Shown here: piece after piece, positions 51,117 through 59,622 of the stretch
Layout of the letters: every line of letters begins with the position of its first letter
Numbering within the stretch: position 1 is the stretch's first letter
Position numbers and translations under genes: made by a program
Source: Bog-756 sp963701325
GTDB lineage: Bacteria; Actinomycetota; Acidimicrobiia; Acidimicrobiales; RAAP-2
DNA: 64,000 bases
Assembly (NCBI GenBank): GCA_963701325.1
Contig: OY969604.1
Span: forward strand, 2,542,001-2,606,000
Direction of reading: 5' to 3'
Notes under the pieces: generated by a model
Database searches by the model: none
What the model was told of the DNA's origin: nothing
The model's input: the letters and a program-made list of their open reading frames with translations, nothing else

Positions 51117-52213
51117 ATGCTCGGTCCCTTGACCAGTCCGCCTCCCCGCACCTCTCCTCTCCTGCCGCTGCCGCCACAGGCGACCGGCGTGCCCTGGCCG
51201 ACCGCGGACTGGCCCACCGGACCCTTGCCCCCGGGCGTGGATCTCGACGCCCTGATGGACACCGCATTCGACCCGGCGGGGCCCGTGCAGGACACCTACG
51301 CGGTGATCGTGGTCCAGGGCGGGGAGCTGGTCTACGAGCGGTACGGTGGCGCCCTCCCGCAGTGGGAGGGTCCCGGCAAGCCGGTGCTACCGGAGACCCC
51401 GCTGCTGTCGTGGTCGATGGCAAAGAGCATGCTGCACGCCGCGGTCGGCTTGCTCCTCGGCGACGGCCGGCTCGATCTCGACGCACCGGCCCGGGTGCCG
51501 CAGTGGGCGAGCGCAGGGGACCCGAGAGGGTCGATCACCCTCCAGCAGCTCCTCGAGATGCGCGACGGCCTCGCCTTCCTCGAGGAGTACGAAGACCCCG
51601 AGACCTCCGACGTCCTCCAGATGCTCTACGGCCGGGGCGAGGCCGACATGGCCGCCTTCGCAGCAGACCGCCCGCTCGCTGCCCAGCCAGGGTCGCTCTT
51701 CCACTACTCGACCGGCACGAGTGTGATCGTCTCGGGCATCGTCGCCAGAGAGATCGGCCCGGGTGAGCCGTACCGGCGGTTCCTCTCCGAGCGGTTGTTC
51801 GGTCCGATCGGCATGCGGTCGGCCACGCCGGGCTTCGACGCGACGGGCAGCTGGGTGGCCGGTTCCTACGTGCACGCCACGGCGAGGGACTACGCACGAT
51901 TCGGCCTCCTCTACCTGCGGGACGGCGTCTGGGACGACCGGCGCCTCTTGCCCGAGGGGTGGGTCGACCACGGGCGCGGACCCGGTCGGTGGACCCCGAC
52001 GACGGCCACCTCTACGGGTGCCACTGGTGGACCCGGGGCGAACCGCTCGGCACCTTCTGGGCGGCCGGGCACGAGGGTCAGTACCTCGACATCTGCCCCG
52101 CCCTCGACCTCGTCCTCGTCCGCCTGGGGCGGACCGATGCGGACCACAGCCTCGAGCTGCGGGCCTGGCGTGACGAGGTCATCGACGCGTTCGGGGATGC
52201 TCTTGGGAGCTGA
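51117..52213 (+). pseudogene. Serine hydrolase (beta-lactamase family) with a frameshift
   Basis: The first frame (from about 51117) carries a class C beta-lactamase-like domain: LLSWSMAKSMLHAAVGLLLGD with the SxxK nucleophile Ser, ITLQQLLEMRDGLAF, HYSTGTSVIVSGIVAREIG, YVHATARDYARFGLLYLRDG. Near 51970-51980 the sense moves to another frame, which continues as SVDPDDGHLYGCHWWTRGEP, FWAAGHEGQYLDICPALDLV (the HxG motif) and ends at 52213. A one-base loss around GGGCGCGG explains it. Either the gene is broken in this strain or it is a sequencing error. Intact, it would be an esterase or D-peptidase-like hydrolase of about 365 residues. Confidence 0.8.
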
Positions 52214-52249
52214 CCGGCCGCCGCCCGCGCCGAGCGATCCCGCACCGGG

Positions 52250-53371
52250 TCAATCGACGGCGACCCTCCCGGCCCGGGCCCGGGTGGCCTGCTCCTCCCA
52301 CTTGCGCTCGATCTCCCCGAAGTGCCAGATGGCGAGGGCCACGATCCAGGTGACGACGAAGATGGCGACGATCACAAACCCGGCCCGGTTGAGGTTGAAC
52401 GTGGCGAGGAACGCCCAGAAGCCGCCCGAGAGATCGCCTTCCTGGGCGAGCAGACCGAGGATCTCGACGGTCCCGATGAACAGTGCGATGAAGACCGAGA
52501 GCCCGGTGATGGTCAGGTTGTAATAGATCTTCCGGATCGGCCGGGCGAAGGCCCAGTCGTAGGCGAAGTTCATGAAGCACCCGTCGATGCTGTCGAAGAG
52601 GCACATTCCCGCCGCGAAGAGGATCGGCAACGAGAGCACGGCGTAGAAGGGGAGCCCGCTGACCACAGCGGTGCCCGCGAGGACCAGCAGGGCGACCTCG
52701 GTGGCCGTGTCGAAGCCGAGCCCGAACAGCATCCCCACCGGCAACATCTTCCACGGCTGGTCGATCCGCTTGGCGTAGCCGCCGAGGAGTCGGTTCATCA
52801 GACCGCGGTTCTGGAGTTGGCGCTCGAGCTCGGTGTCGTCGTAGCGACCGTCGCGCATCTCTCGGGTGATCCGGATGATCGACACGAGCACGACCAGGTT
52901 CATGAGGCCGATGGCCCAGAGAAAGGTGCCCGAGACCGACGTGCCGATGATGCCGGTCCATCGGTGGAGCGAGGAGGCGCCGTTCCTGACCGCACCGTTG
53001 AGGGCCCGGATGCCGAGGTTCAGCAGCACCGCCAGGATGAACACGATCGAGGAGTGGCCGAGTGAGAACCAGAATCCGGTGGTGAGGGGACGCTTCCCCT
53101 CCTGGATGAGCTTGCGGGTGGTGTTGTCGATGGCCGCGATGTGGTCGGCGTCGAAGGCGTGGCGCATCCCGAGCGAGTAGGCGAGCACGCCGGTCCCGAA
53201 CCCGAAGATCTCCACATTGGTCACGTGGTAGCGACCGCTCGCGGCAGCGAGCAACGACCAACCGACCACGTTGAGCACGACGGTCACGGCGACCATGCCG
53301 GCGACCTTGGCCCATTCCTCGGGTGTCAGGCGGTCGCGGATCGTGGCGACGCGGCCCATCTGGTCTGCCAT
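52250..53371 (-). CDS. NiCoT-family nickel/cobalt transporter
   Basis: 373 residues from the ATG at 53371. Helices with the family metal-selectivity motif RHAFDADHIAAIDN (HX4DH) in the second helix, FWFSLGHSSIVF, LFGLGFDTATEVALL, and FAAGMCLFDSIDGCFM. These are the HoxN/NixA-type high-affinity importers for Ni2+ or Co2+. A Nur box (53435-53451) lies 64 bases upstream and the Fur-family gene is divergent, so repression by nickel-loaded regulator is likely. Confidence 0.94.
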   Translation of the reverse strand: MADQMGRVATIRDRLTPEEWAKVAGMVAVTVVLNVVGWSLLAAASGRYHVTNVEIFGFGTGVLAYSLGMRHAFDADHIAAIDNTTRKLIQEGKRPLTTGFWFSLGHSSIVFILAVLLNLGIRALNGAVRNGASSLHRWTGIIGTSVSGTFLWAIGLMNLVVLVSIIRITREMRDGRYDDTELERQLQNRGLMNRLLGGYAKRIDQPWKMLPVGMLFGLGFDTATEVALLVLAGTAVVSGLPFYAVLSLPILFAAGMCLFDSIDGCFMNFAYDWAFARPIRKIYYNLTITGLSVFIALFIGTVEILGLLAQEGDLSGGFWAFLATFNLNRAGFVIVAIFVVTWIVALAIWHFGEIERKWEEQATRARAGRVAVD

Positions 53372-53434
53372 CGAGGAGGTTCCTCCGCGGGGGACGTGGG
53401 GGTCGGGAGCGGTGCTGTCGCTACCGTAGAGTAA

Positions 53435-53451
53435 ATGCAACCAGCTTGCAA
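53435..53451. promoter_or_regulatory. Nur box (nickel-responsive operator)
   Basis: ATGCAA-CCAGC-TTGCAA lies in the divergent region between nickel importer and Fur-family regulator. The Streptomyces Nur consensus is TTGCAA-N5-TTGCAA; this has one mismatch. The arms TGCAA/TTGCA are also an inverted repeat. Confidence 0.8.
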
Positions 53452-53483
53452 GAAGGGGGTGTTCGCTCTAGGATACTGATCTT

Positions 53484-53945
53484 GTGAGCCGATCTCAGTC
53501 CGCCCACGAGCACCTCCACGAAGTCCACACCGTGGAAGACGTGCTGGCCCTCGTGCGCGAGCACGGTGGACGGGTGACCAGCCCGCGGCGGCTCCTCCTG
53601 GAGGCCCTGTTCGACCGGTCCGGACACCAGACGGCGGAGGATCTGGCCGAGGCCGTGCAGGGCCGGGCGCCGGACGTGGCCCTCTCCACCATCTACCGGA
53701 ACCTGGACGAACTCGAGCGCCTGGGCGTCATCGTCCACTCCCACCTCGGACACGGACCGGCCACCTACCACCTGGCGGCCACTGCCCACTGCCACTTCGT
53801 CTGCCAGGGCTGCGGAGCGGCGGTCGCCGCCCCGGACGAACTGTTCGCCGGCCTGGCCGCGTCCGCTCTGGACCGGTTCGGGTTCGAGATCGACACCCAC
53901 CACTTCGCCATCCTCGGGCGCTGCGCGGCCTGCCGGGAGGGCTGA
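53484..53945 (+). CDS. nur: Fur-family regulator, probable nickel regulator Nur
   Basis: 153 residues, GTG start. Winged helix: VEDVLALVREHGGRVTSPRR, LLLEALFDRSGHQTAEDLAE, VALSTIYRNLDELERLGVI. Metal-binding part: HSHLGHGPATYHLA, AHCHFVCQGCGAAV and the last CAAC with spaced cysteines, giving the structural CxxC pairs. Alone the sequence could be Zur or Nur; the divergent nickel importer and the TTGCAA-type box make Nur the better call. Confidence 0.88.
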   Translation: MSRSQSAHEHLHEVHTVEDVLALVREHGGRVTSPRRLLLEALFDRSGHQTAEDLAEAVQGRAPDVALSTIYRNLDELERLGVIVHSHLGHGPATYHLAATAHCHFVCQGCGAAVAAPDELFAGLAASALDRFGFEIDTHHFAILGRCAACREG

Positions 53946-54055
53946 CCCCCCGCCCCGAGCTCAGGTCCCGTGCCGACCGCCGTCGGTCAGCAGATCGGTG
54001 AGCTCGGCGTGCCGCACTCTTGCGACGACCACAGCCATCGGCGAGAGTCTCGTCC

Positions 54056-54664
54056 GTGCCTGCCCCCTCCACCTACCGCGCCACGGTGGGCTCCCAGCAG
54101 GTCGATCTCCCGTTGGTCCCTGTCGGCGACGACCTTCTGATCGCGCTCCTCATCACCGTCGACCTCGGGTTGTCGTTCGCCGATCAGGCGGGACGAGAGC
54201 TCGCCGCCGAGCTCGCTCCGCTCTCGCCGGAGGTCGTGGCGTCGGTTGCCACCATGGGCATCCCGCTGGCCATCGAGGTCAGCCGTTCCCTCGGACTGGA
54301 CGACTACGTCATACTCCACAAGACTCCGAAGATCCACCTCGGAGACACCTACTCCGAGCCGGTGCGCTCGATCACGACGGTGAGCCGCCAGACCCTCCGG
54401 ATGGACCCGGCGAGGGTTCCGTCGGTGCGCGGCCGCCGGGTCGTCGTCGTCGACGACATCGTCTCGACCGGCGCCTCGATGTCGGCCGCGCTCGCGCTCA
54501 TCCGCCGGGCCGGCGGGACCCCGGTCGCCATCGGCACGCTGATGACCGAGGGGTCCGCCTGGCGCGAGGCACTCGGAGAGGATGCCGCGCTAGTCCGGGC
54601 GCTCGGCGCGCTGCCCGTCTTCCGTCCGGATGCGTCGGGCGGTGTGCAGCCGGACTGGTCGTAG
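54056..54664 (+). CDS. Phosphoribosyltransferase-family protein (adenine PRTase-like)
   Basis: 202 residues from a GTG at 54056; a TTG at 54020 would add 12 residues. VASVATMGIPLAIEVSRSLG is the loop after the first strand and RRVVVVDDIVSTGASMSAAL the PRPP-binding signature. The spacing follows adenine/xanthine PRTases, and related actinobacterial proteins are annotated only as phosphoribosyltransferase-like. It probably salvages a base or regulates transcription; substrate unknown. Converges on the SnoaL-like gene six bases later. Confidence 0.8.
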   Translation: MPAPSTYRATVGSQQVDLPLVPVGDDLLIALLITVDLGLSFADQAGRELAAELAPLSPEVVASVATMGIPLAIEVSRSLGLDDYVILHKTPKIHLGDTYSEPVRSITTVSRQTLRMDPARVPSVRGRRVVVVDDIVSTGASMSAALALIRRAGGTPVAIGTLMTEGSAWREALGEDAALVRALGALPVFRPDASGGVQPDWS

Positions 54665-54670
54665 ACCGCG

Positions 54671-55072
54671 TCAGGCGCCGCCTGCGGTTGCTCCGCCGGC
54701 GACCTGGTCTTCGATCTCCTTGAGGTCGAAGTAGTCGCGCCAGCGGGTCACCAGCCCGTCCCCGTCGACGTCGACGACGGTGCACCCGTGGATGGTGATC
54801 GGGATGGTGCCCCCGAGGGTGCCCCTGCCGATCCACTCGAAGGCACCGCCGGCATCATCACCGTGCACCCAGAGGATCTCCTGTCGCCAGTCGGGGAACG
54901 ACGCGTTGGTCATCTCCTCGATCGCCGCGAGGTCGGCGGTGGGTTCGTTGACCGGATCGCTGAACAGCGCACCGGGCGCGAAGAACGATGGGAAGTCGCC
55001 CTCCGGTCCGAGTGCCGCCTCGAGCCGCTTCGACCATGCCGTCCAGTCCATCGGATCACGGTAGCCCGTCAT
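54671..55072 (-). CDS. SnoaL/NTF2-like protein
   Basis: 133 residues (126 if MDWTAW at 55051 is the start). NTF2-like cone: WTAWSKRLEAALGPEG, FFAPGALFSDPVNEPTADLAAI, GGAFEWIGRGTLGG, VVDVDGDGLVTRWRDYFDL. Typical small isomerase/hydrolase or ligand-binding member; limonene-epoxide-hydrolase-like residues are not clear enough to claim. Divergent from the amidohydrolase cluster. Confidence 0.78.
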   Translation of the reverse strand: MTGYRDPMDWTAWSKRLEAALGPEGDFPSFFAPGALFSDPVNEPTADLAAIEEMTNASFPDWRQEILWVHGDDAGGAFEWIGRGTLGGTIPITIHGCTVVDVDGDGLVTRWRDYFDLKEIEDQVAGGATAGGA

Positions 55073-55179
55073 TGCCGTCCCGCGGCAGGCGAACCGGATC
55101 GTCTGTCCCCGGGGCGGCCCGAGACGAGCCGCAGTAGTGTGCGCCGAAGAGAGGCGTACCCAGTGACGAAGCGGGAGGT

Positions 55180-56559
55180 GTGGCTCAGGTGGCCGGTCAG
55201 GGTCTCGAGGGGTTGCGGACAGGGAAGCCCTACATCGTGGTCTCGGCGGACGCCCACGCCGCGCCCGACACCCTCGATGAGTTCCTCTCCTACGTCGATC
55301 CGGTGCACCGCGAGGCGGTCGCGGCGTTCGGCGATCTCTCCTCGGTGGCCATCCCCATGTTCGGCGGTCTCGACCCTGGGGAGATCGACGATCCCGATGC
55401 CGTGCGGGCGGTGGCCACCCGACGCCTCGCCGGCATGGGGGTCGACACGGCCCGGGCGCGCGGTTGGCTGGCTCGGTACAGCACCGACTGGGTGTTCCCC
55501 TCCGACGCGGACGGCAGGCGGCTCGCCTATCTCGAGGACCAGGGGATCCACGCCGAGGTGGTCTTCCCAGGGCCGGTGCTCGCGGGCGGTCTCTCCCCGG
55601 CGATGTACCTGGGGGGGCAGACCGACAAGGGGCTCGAGCCGGTCTGGCCTGCTCTCCACGCGTACAACCGGTGGTTGGCAGATTTCTGCGCGGCCGCCCC
55701 AGGTCGGCGCACCGGATGCCTCCCGATCGATCTCCACGACATGGAGCGCGCGGTCGAGGAGATCGGTTGGGCGCGCACCAACGGCATCTTCGGCGGGGTC
55801 ATGCTTCCTGCCATGTCCCTCAAGTCGGGACTCCCGGGATACGCCGACGACTACTACGAACCCCTGTGGAGCGCCTGCGAGGACAATGACGTCGTGGTCA
55901 ACCTGCACACGGGAGCGTCCGGCACCGCCACCGACGCCAAACAGCTCTACGACGCCAAACACGGGGGCTTCCTCGGACTCTACGAGGTCTTCGTCTTCAC
56001 CAGGCGCCCGCTCTGGTTCCTGCTCTTCGGCGGGGTGTTCGACCGCCATCCGAGGCTCAAGGTGGTCGTCACAGAGAACGGTGCCCAGTGGCTACCGTCT
56101 CTCATCCGCGACATGGAGGCGTTCTTCGACACCCATGGCAGCGCGCCGGTGCGCTCCTATCTCAAGATGCGTCCAGCGGAGTACTTCGACCGGCACGTGT
56201 TCCTCGGCGGATCACTCATGAAGCGATCAGAGGCCGAGATGCGCCACGAGATCGGCATCGACCGGCTCATGTGGGGCGCCGACTACCCCCATCTCGAAGG
56301 GGCCGCACCCGTGCATCGCCCGATCCTGCGCTGGGTGTTCGGGGGGATGCCCGAAGAGGACGTGCGGCGGATCCTCGGGCTCAACGCCATCCGGGTGTTC
56401 GGGTTCGACGCCGCGCTGCTCCAGCCGGTGGCCGACCGGGTCGGTCCGACGGTCGAAGAGCTGTCGACGACCGTCGGACTCGACGAGTTCCCCGAGACCT
56501 TCAGTTGGAGCCTGGCCCGACCGGTGCCGCTGTCGTCCACGACGGCTGCCGCATCCTGA
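55180..56559 (+). CDS. Amidohydrolase 2 family protein (TIM-barrel metal-dependent hydrolase)
   Basis: 459 residues, GTG start after GGGAGG. The first strand reads YIVVSADAHAAPDTLDEF, where DAH replaces the usual DxH metal pair; HLHTGASG-like text is NLHTGASGTA, then VVTENGAQWLPSLIRDM and LMWGADYPHLEG with the late Asp. This matches the amidohydrolase-related group (aminocarboxymuconate decarboxylase-like) abundant in mycobacteria and relatives, often acting on CoA-linked or aromatic breakdown products. First gene of a run continuing with a second amidohydrolase and an acyl-CoA synthetase. Confidence 0.88.
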   Translation: MAQVAGQGLEGLRTGKPYIVVSADAHAAPDTLDEFLSYVDPVHREAVAAFGDLSSVAIPMFGGLDPGEIDDPDAVRAVATRRLAGMGVDTARARGWLARYSTDWVFPSDADGRRLAYLEDQGIHAEVVFPGPVLAGGLSPAMYLGGQTDKGLEPVWPALHAYNRWLADFCAAAPGRRTGCLPIDLHDMERAVEEIGWARTNGIFGGVMLPAMSLKSGLPGYADDYYEPLWSACEDNDVVVNLHTGASGTATDAKQLYDAKHGGFLGLYEVFVFTRRPLWFLLFGGVFDRHPRLKVVVTENGAQWLPSLIRDMEAFFDTHGSAPVRSYLKMRPAEYFDRHVFLGGSLMKRSEAEMRHEIGIDRLMWGADYPHLEGAAPVHRPILRWVFGGMPEEDVRRILGLNAIRVFGFDAALLQPVADRVGPTVEELSTTVGLDEFPETFSWSLARPVPLSSTTAAAS

Positions 56560-56573
56560 GCTCTGCTACGCAG

Positions 56574-57392
56574 ATGGTCCTCGACCTGTGGGTCAACTCG
56601 ATCTCCAGCAAGGCCGCAGAACGCTTCCTTGCCCAGAAGGGCTTCGGGGGGATCGAGGGGTTCTTCGGGAGCGGCATCCAGGGAGGGATGACCAATCTCG
56701 ACCTGATCGACGAGATGGATCGGCTCGGCGTCGACCGCGCGGTCCTCACGAGTACGCTCCGATCGGTCGACCCGGAGACGCTCGCCTTCGTCGACGAGCA
56801 CCGGGACCGCCTCCTGCTCGCAGCGACCTCGGACGACCCTGAGCGACCCCGTGCGCAGAGTGAAGCGGTGCGGTCTCGGGTCGGCGACGGGACCCTCGAT
56901 CTCGTGCGGGTGTCACCACTCCTGCATCAGTACCCGCTCAACCACGCGCTCTACTACCCGCTCTACGCCACGTGTGAGGAGCTCGCGGTCCCGGTCTCGA
57001 TCAACATCGGCATCCCCGGCCCGAGGGTGCGCTCCGGCTGCCAGGATCCGGTGCTCCTGGAGGACGTCCTCATCGACTTCCCCGATCTGGTCGTGATCGG
57101 CGCCCACATGGGCCACCCCTACGAGGAGTTGCTGATCGAGTACCTGCTCAAGTGGCCCAATCTCTATCTCTCGAACTCCGCCTACCTCGCCAAATACATG
57201 CACCCGGCACTGGTGGCCTTCATGGGCTCGCGCCGGGGGCTGGGCAGGGTGCTGTTCGCCTCCGATCACCCGTTCCTCCCGTTGGAGCGCGCGCTGGGCG
57301 CGGCCCGCGCCCTCCCGTTGGAGGAGGGTGCGATGGAGGCATTCCTCGGCGGGGCGGCCGAGCGACTCTTCCAGCGGCCTGCCGATGGCTGA
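56574..57392 (+). CDS. Amidohydrolase 2 family protein, second copy
   Basis: 272 residues from the ATG at 56574, 14 bases after the previous stop. It lacks a clear DxH at its first strand (VLDLWVNSISSKAAERF) but keeps VSINIGIPGPRV, LVVIGAHMGHPYEELL and VLFASDHPFLPLER, so it is a shorter, one-metal-type relative of the upstream gene. The two may form a hetero-oligomer or act in sequence. It overlaps the acyl-CoA synthetase start by eight bases. Confidence 0.85.
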   Translation: MVLDLWVNSISSKAAERFLAQKGFGGIEGFFGSGIQGGMTNLDLIDEMDRLGVDRAVLTSTLRSVDPETLAFVDEHRDRLLLAATSDDPERPRAQSEAVRSRVGDGTLDLVRVSPLLHQYPLNHALYYPLYATCEELAVPVSINIGIPGPRVRSGCQDPVLLEDVLIDFPDLVVIGAHMGHPYEELLIEYLLKWPNLYLSNSAYLAKYMHPALVAFMGSRRGLGRVLFASDHPFLPLERALGAARALPLEEGAMEAFLGGAAERLFQRPADG

Positions 57393-58938
57393 TCGCCTGC
57401 CCGATCAGCTCCGCCTGATGGCCTCGGCCTATCCCGACGAGGAGGCGTACCGCAATCTCGGGGACGGGTCGTCGGTCACCTTCGCGGCATGGGAGCGCGA
57501 GTCGAACCGGCTGGCCCGAGGGCTCCAGGACCGCGGAGTCGGAAAGGGCGACCTGGTCGCCATCTACCTCGAGCCCTCCCAGATCCTCGACTGGATCGTG
57601 AGCTACAGCGCCGTGCACAAGCTGGGCGCAGTCGCGGTACCGACCAACAACCGTCTCTCGGCGACCGAGGTGCGGGTCATCTTCGAGCATGCGGACGTGC
57701 GCGCGGTCATCTGCAGCGGCGCCTACGCCGAGTCCATCTGGCCCCTCCTCGAGTCCGATCCTGCGCTGCTGGTGGTCACGGTCTCGCCATCGGACCTCGA
57801 CGGCTCGATCGATGTCGAGGAGGTCAAGAGCGCGGACTCCCGGCCGATCCAGGTGCGGCTCGACGACGATGACCTCGCCGACGTGATGTACACCTCGGGC
57901 ACGACCGGGCGGCCGAAGGGGGTGACCGTCAGGCACGGGCAGATCGCCATGCTGCCCAACGGCCGTCCCGAGTGGCTGGGAACCGGGTGGCTGACCGCAT
58001 CTCCGGTCTTCACCTTCGCCGGCCTCGGGTTCATCTACAACCCGATGAAGGCCGGGATGACCGTGCTCTTCCTCCCCTCGTTCGACGCCGGCCGGTGGCT
58101 CGACATCGTCGAACACGAACGTCCCGTGATCGCGTTCGTAGTGCCGGCCATGGCGCAGCTGCTCATCCATCATCCGGGGTTCGAGTCCGCTGATCTGTCC
58201 AGTCTCCGCAGGCTCATCCTCGGGAGCGCCCCCCTTGCTCCGGACACGCTGCTGCGTCTGCAAGAGCGCCTGCCACAGGCGGCGGTCCTCAACAGCTACG
58301 GCATGACCGAGGGAGGACACGCCACGTTCACCATGGACCCGGAGGGCGCCCGCACCCGACCAGGAGCGGTGGGGCGACCGACCCCCCCGGTGGAGGTCCG
58401 CATCGTGGACGAGGAGGGCGGCCAGTGCCCGGTCGGCAGCATCGGCGAGGTGCTCACCCGCAACCCGAAGGGGCACCGCGAGTACTACAAGGACCCCGAG
58501 GCGACCGCACGCATGTGGGAGGGGGGGTGGTTGCACACCGGCGATCTCGGCTACCTCGACAGCGAGGGATACCTCTTCATCGTCGGCCGGAGGAAGGAGG
58601 TCATCGTCAGGGGCGGGATGAACGTCTACGCCGACGACGTCGCGGCGGTCCTCCAGTCACATCCCTCGGTGGTCGAGGCGGCGGTTCTCGGGGTGCCCCA
58701 CGACGTGCTCGGCGAGGACGTTGCGGCGTTCGTGGTGCTCGAGCCCGACCAACGCGTGTCGGCGGAGGAGCTCGTCGAGTTCTCGAAGGAACGTCTCGCC
58801 GACTACACGGTCCCACGGTCAGTCACCTTCCTCGCCGAGCTGCCCAGGAACGCGAGCGGCAAGGTCGTCAAGTCGAGGCTCGTCCGAGTGCCGGGCGGCG
58901 TACCGGCGGCGGCGTCCCCGGGACCGGTCACCGCCTGA
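57385..58938 (+). CDS. Acyl-CoA synthetase (AMP-forming, class I ligase)
   Basis: 517 residues from the ATG at 57385. ANL-superfamily motifs: ATP loop MYTSGTTGRPKGVTVRH, A5 NSYGMTEGG, A7 WLHTGDLGYLDSEGYLFIVGRRKEVIVRGG, and A10 PRNASGKVVKSRL with the catalytic lysine. It activates a carboxylic acid with ATP and joins CoA. Substrate unknown; neighbours suggest degradation of a xenobiotic, steroid or lipid. Translationally coupled to the amidohydrolase upstream. Confidence 0.94.
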   Translation: MADRLPDQLRLMASAYPDEEAYRNLGDGSSVTFAAWERESNRLARGLQDRGVGKGDLVAIYLEPSQILDWIVSYSAVHKLGAVAVPTNNRLSATEVRVIFEHADVRAVICSGAYAESIWPLLESDPALLVVTVSPSDLDGSIDVEEVKSADSRPIQVRLDDDDLADVMYTSGTTGRPKGVTVRHGQIAMLPNGRPEWLGTGWLTASPVFTFAGLGFIYNPMKAGMTVLFLPSFDAGRWLDIVEHERPVIAFVVPAMAQLLIHHPGFESADLSSLRRLILGSAPLAPDTLLRLQERLPQAAVLNSYGMTEGGHATFTMDPEGARTRPGAVGRPTPPVEVRIVDEEGGQCPVGSIGEVLTRNPKGHREYYKDPEATARMWEGGWLHTGDLGYLDSEGYLFIVGRRKEVIVRGGMNVYADDVAAVLQSHPSVVEAAVLGVPHDVLGEDVAAFVVLEPDQRVSAEELVEFSKERLADYTVPRSVTFLAELPRNASGKVVKSRLVRVPGGVPAAASPGPVTA

Positions 58939-58992
58939 CACGGACGCCGTACCCAACAGGATCCGACACCCACCACCAGGAGAGGGAGCGCC

Positions 58993-59484
58993 GTGCAAGA
59001 TCATCGGTTCGATTTCATCGTCGACGGGACGCCCGGGGAGATCTGGGACGTCTACTGGAAGGGGATGCGGGCCGGCGTGACCACCGACGCGGTCACGATC
59101 ACGATCCTCCACCAGGGGGACGAGGCAGGCAACGGCCTCGTCCGCCACTGCCGGTTCCCGGTCCCGAGGTACCTGCTCTCGCGGGGGAGGGCCCAGTCCT
59201 GGGAGTGGATCACAGAGTCCGAGCGCCCCATCTCCTGGCGCTACGACGCCATCGGCAAACCCCTGTGGTCCAAGGCGTCGGGATGGACCAGCTTCGAGGA
59301 CCTCGGGGACGGGCGGACCAGGGTGCACTTCCGGGAGACCTATGCGGCGTTCAATCCGGTGATGCGGGCGCTCCTCGAACGGCGGGTGCACGATTTCATC
59401 TCCAAGGACAACGACACGCTGATCGAGGCGGCGCTCGTGCGCTCGCTCAAGCGGTCTCGAGAACGGGACAAGGACTCGCGCTGA
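58993..59484 (+). CDS. SRPBCC family protein
   Basis: 163 residues, GTG start after GGAGAGGGAG. START-like fold: DFIVDGTPGEIWDVYWKG, TILHQGDEAGNGLVRHCRF, ISWRYDAIGKPLWSKASGW, RTRVHFRETYAAFNPVM, then a C-terminal helix. Binds a hydrophobic ligand. Members beside acyl-CoA synthetases in actinobacteria are often annotated as polyketide cyclase/dehydrase-like with no proven role. Confidence 0.82.
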   Translation: MQDHRFDFIVDGTPGEIWDVYWKGMRAGVTTDAVTITILHQGDEAGNGLVRHCRFPVPRYLLSRGRAQSWEWITESERPISWRYDAIGKPLWSKASGWTSFEDLGDGRTRVHFRETYAAFNPVMRALLERRVHDFISKDNDTLIEAALVRSLKRSRERDKDSR

Positions 59485-59622
59485 CCGCCTCTCGCCGGTG
59501 TCCCCGGCTCGGCCTGCCCATCGCGTCCGGCGTCCCGAGCGCGTAAGGTATCGCTGCAGCGCCGACCTCCCGAGGTGGGACGGCCGGCTGCGGCCGAGGT
59601 GCTCGGACCAGGAGGGATGACC

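Noticed and set aside
54788..56221. 477-codon plus-strand frame overlapping the amidohydrolase
   Set aside because: It is a Ser/Arg/Pro-rich shadow; the overlapping frame has clear amidohydrolase motifs.
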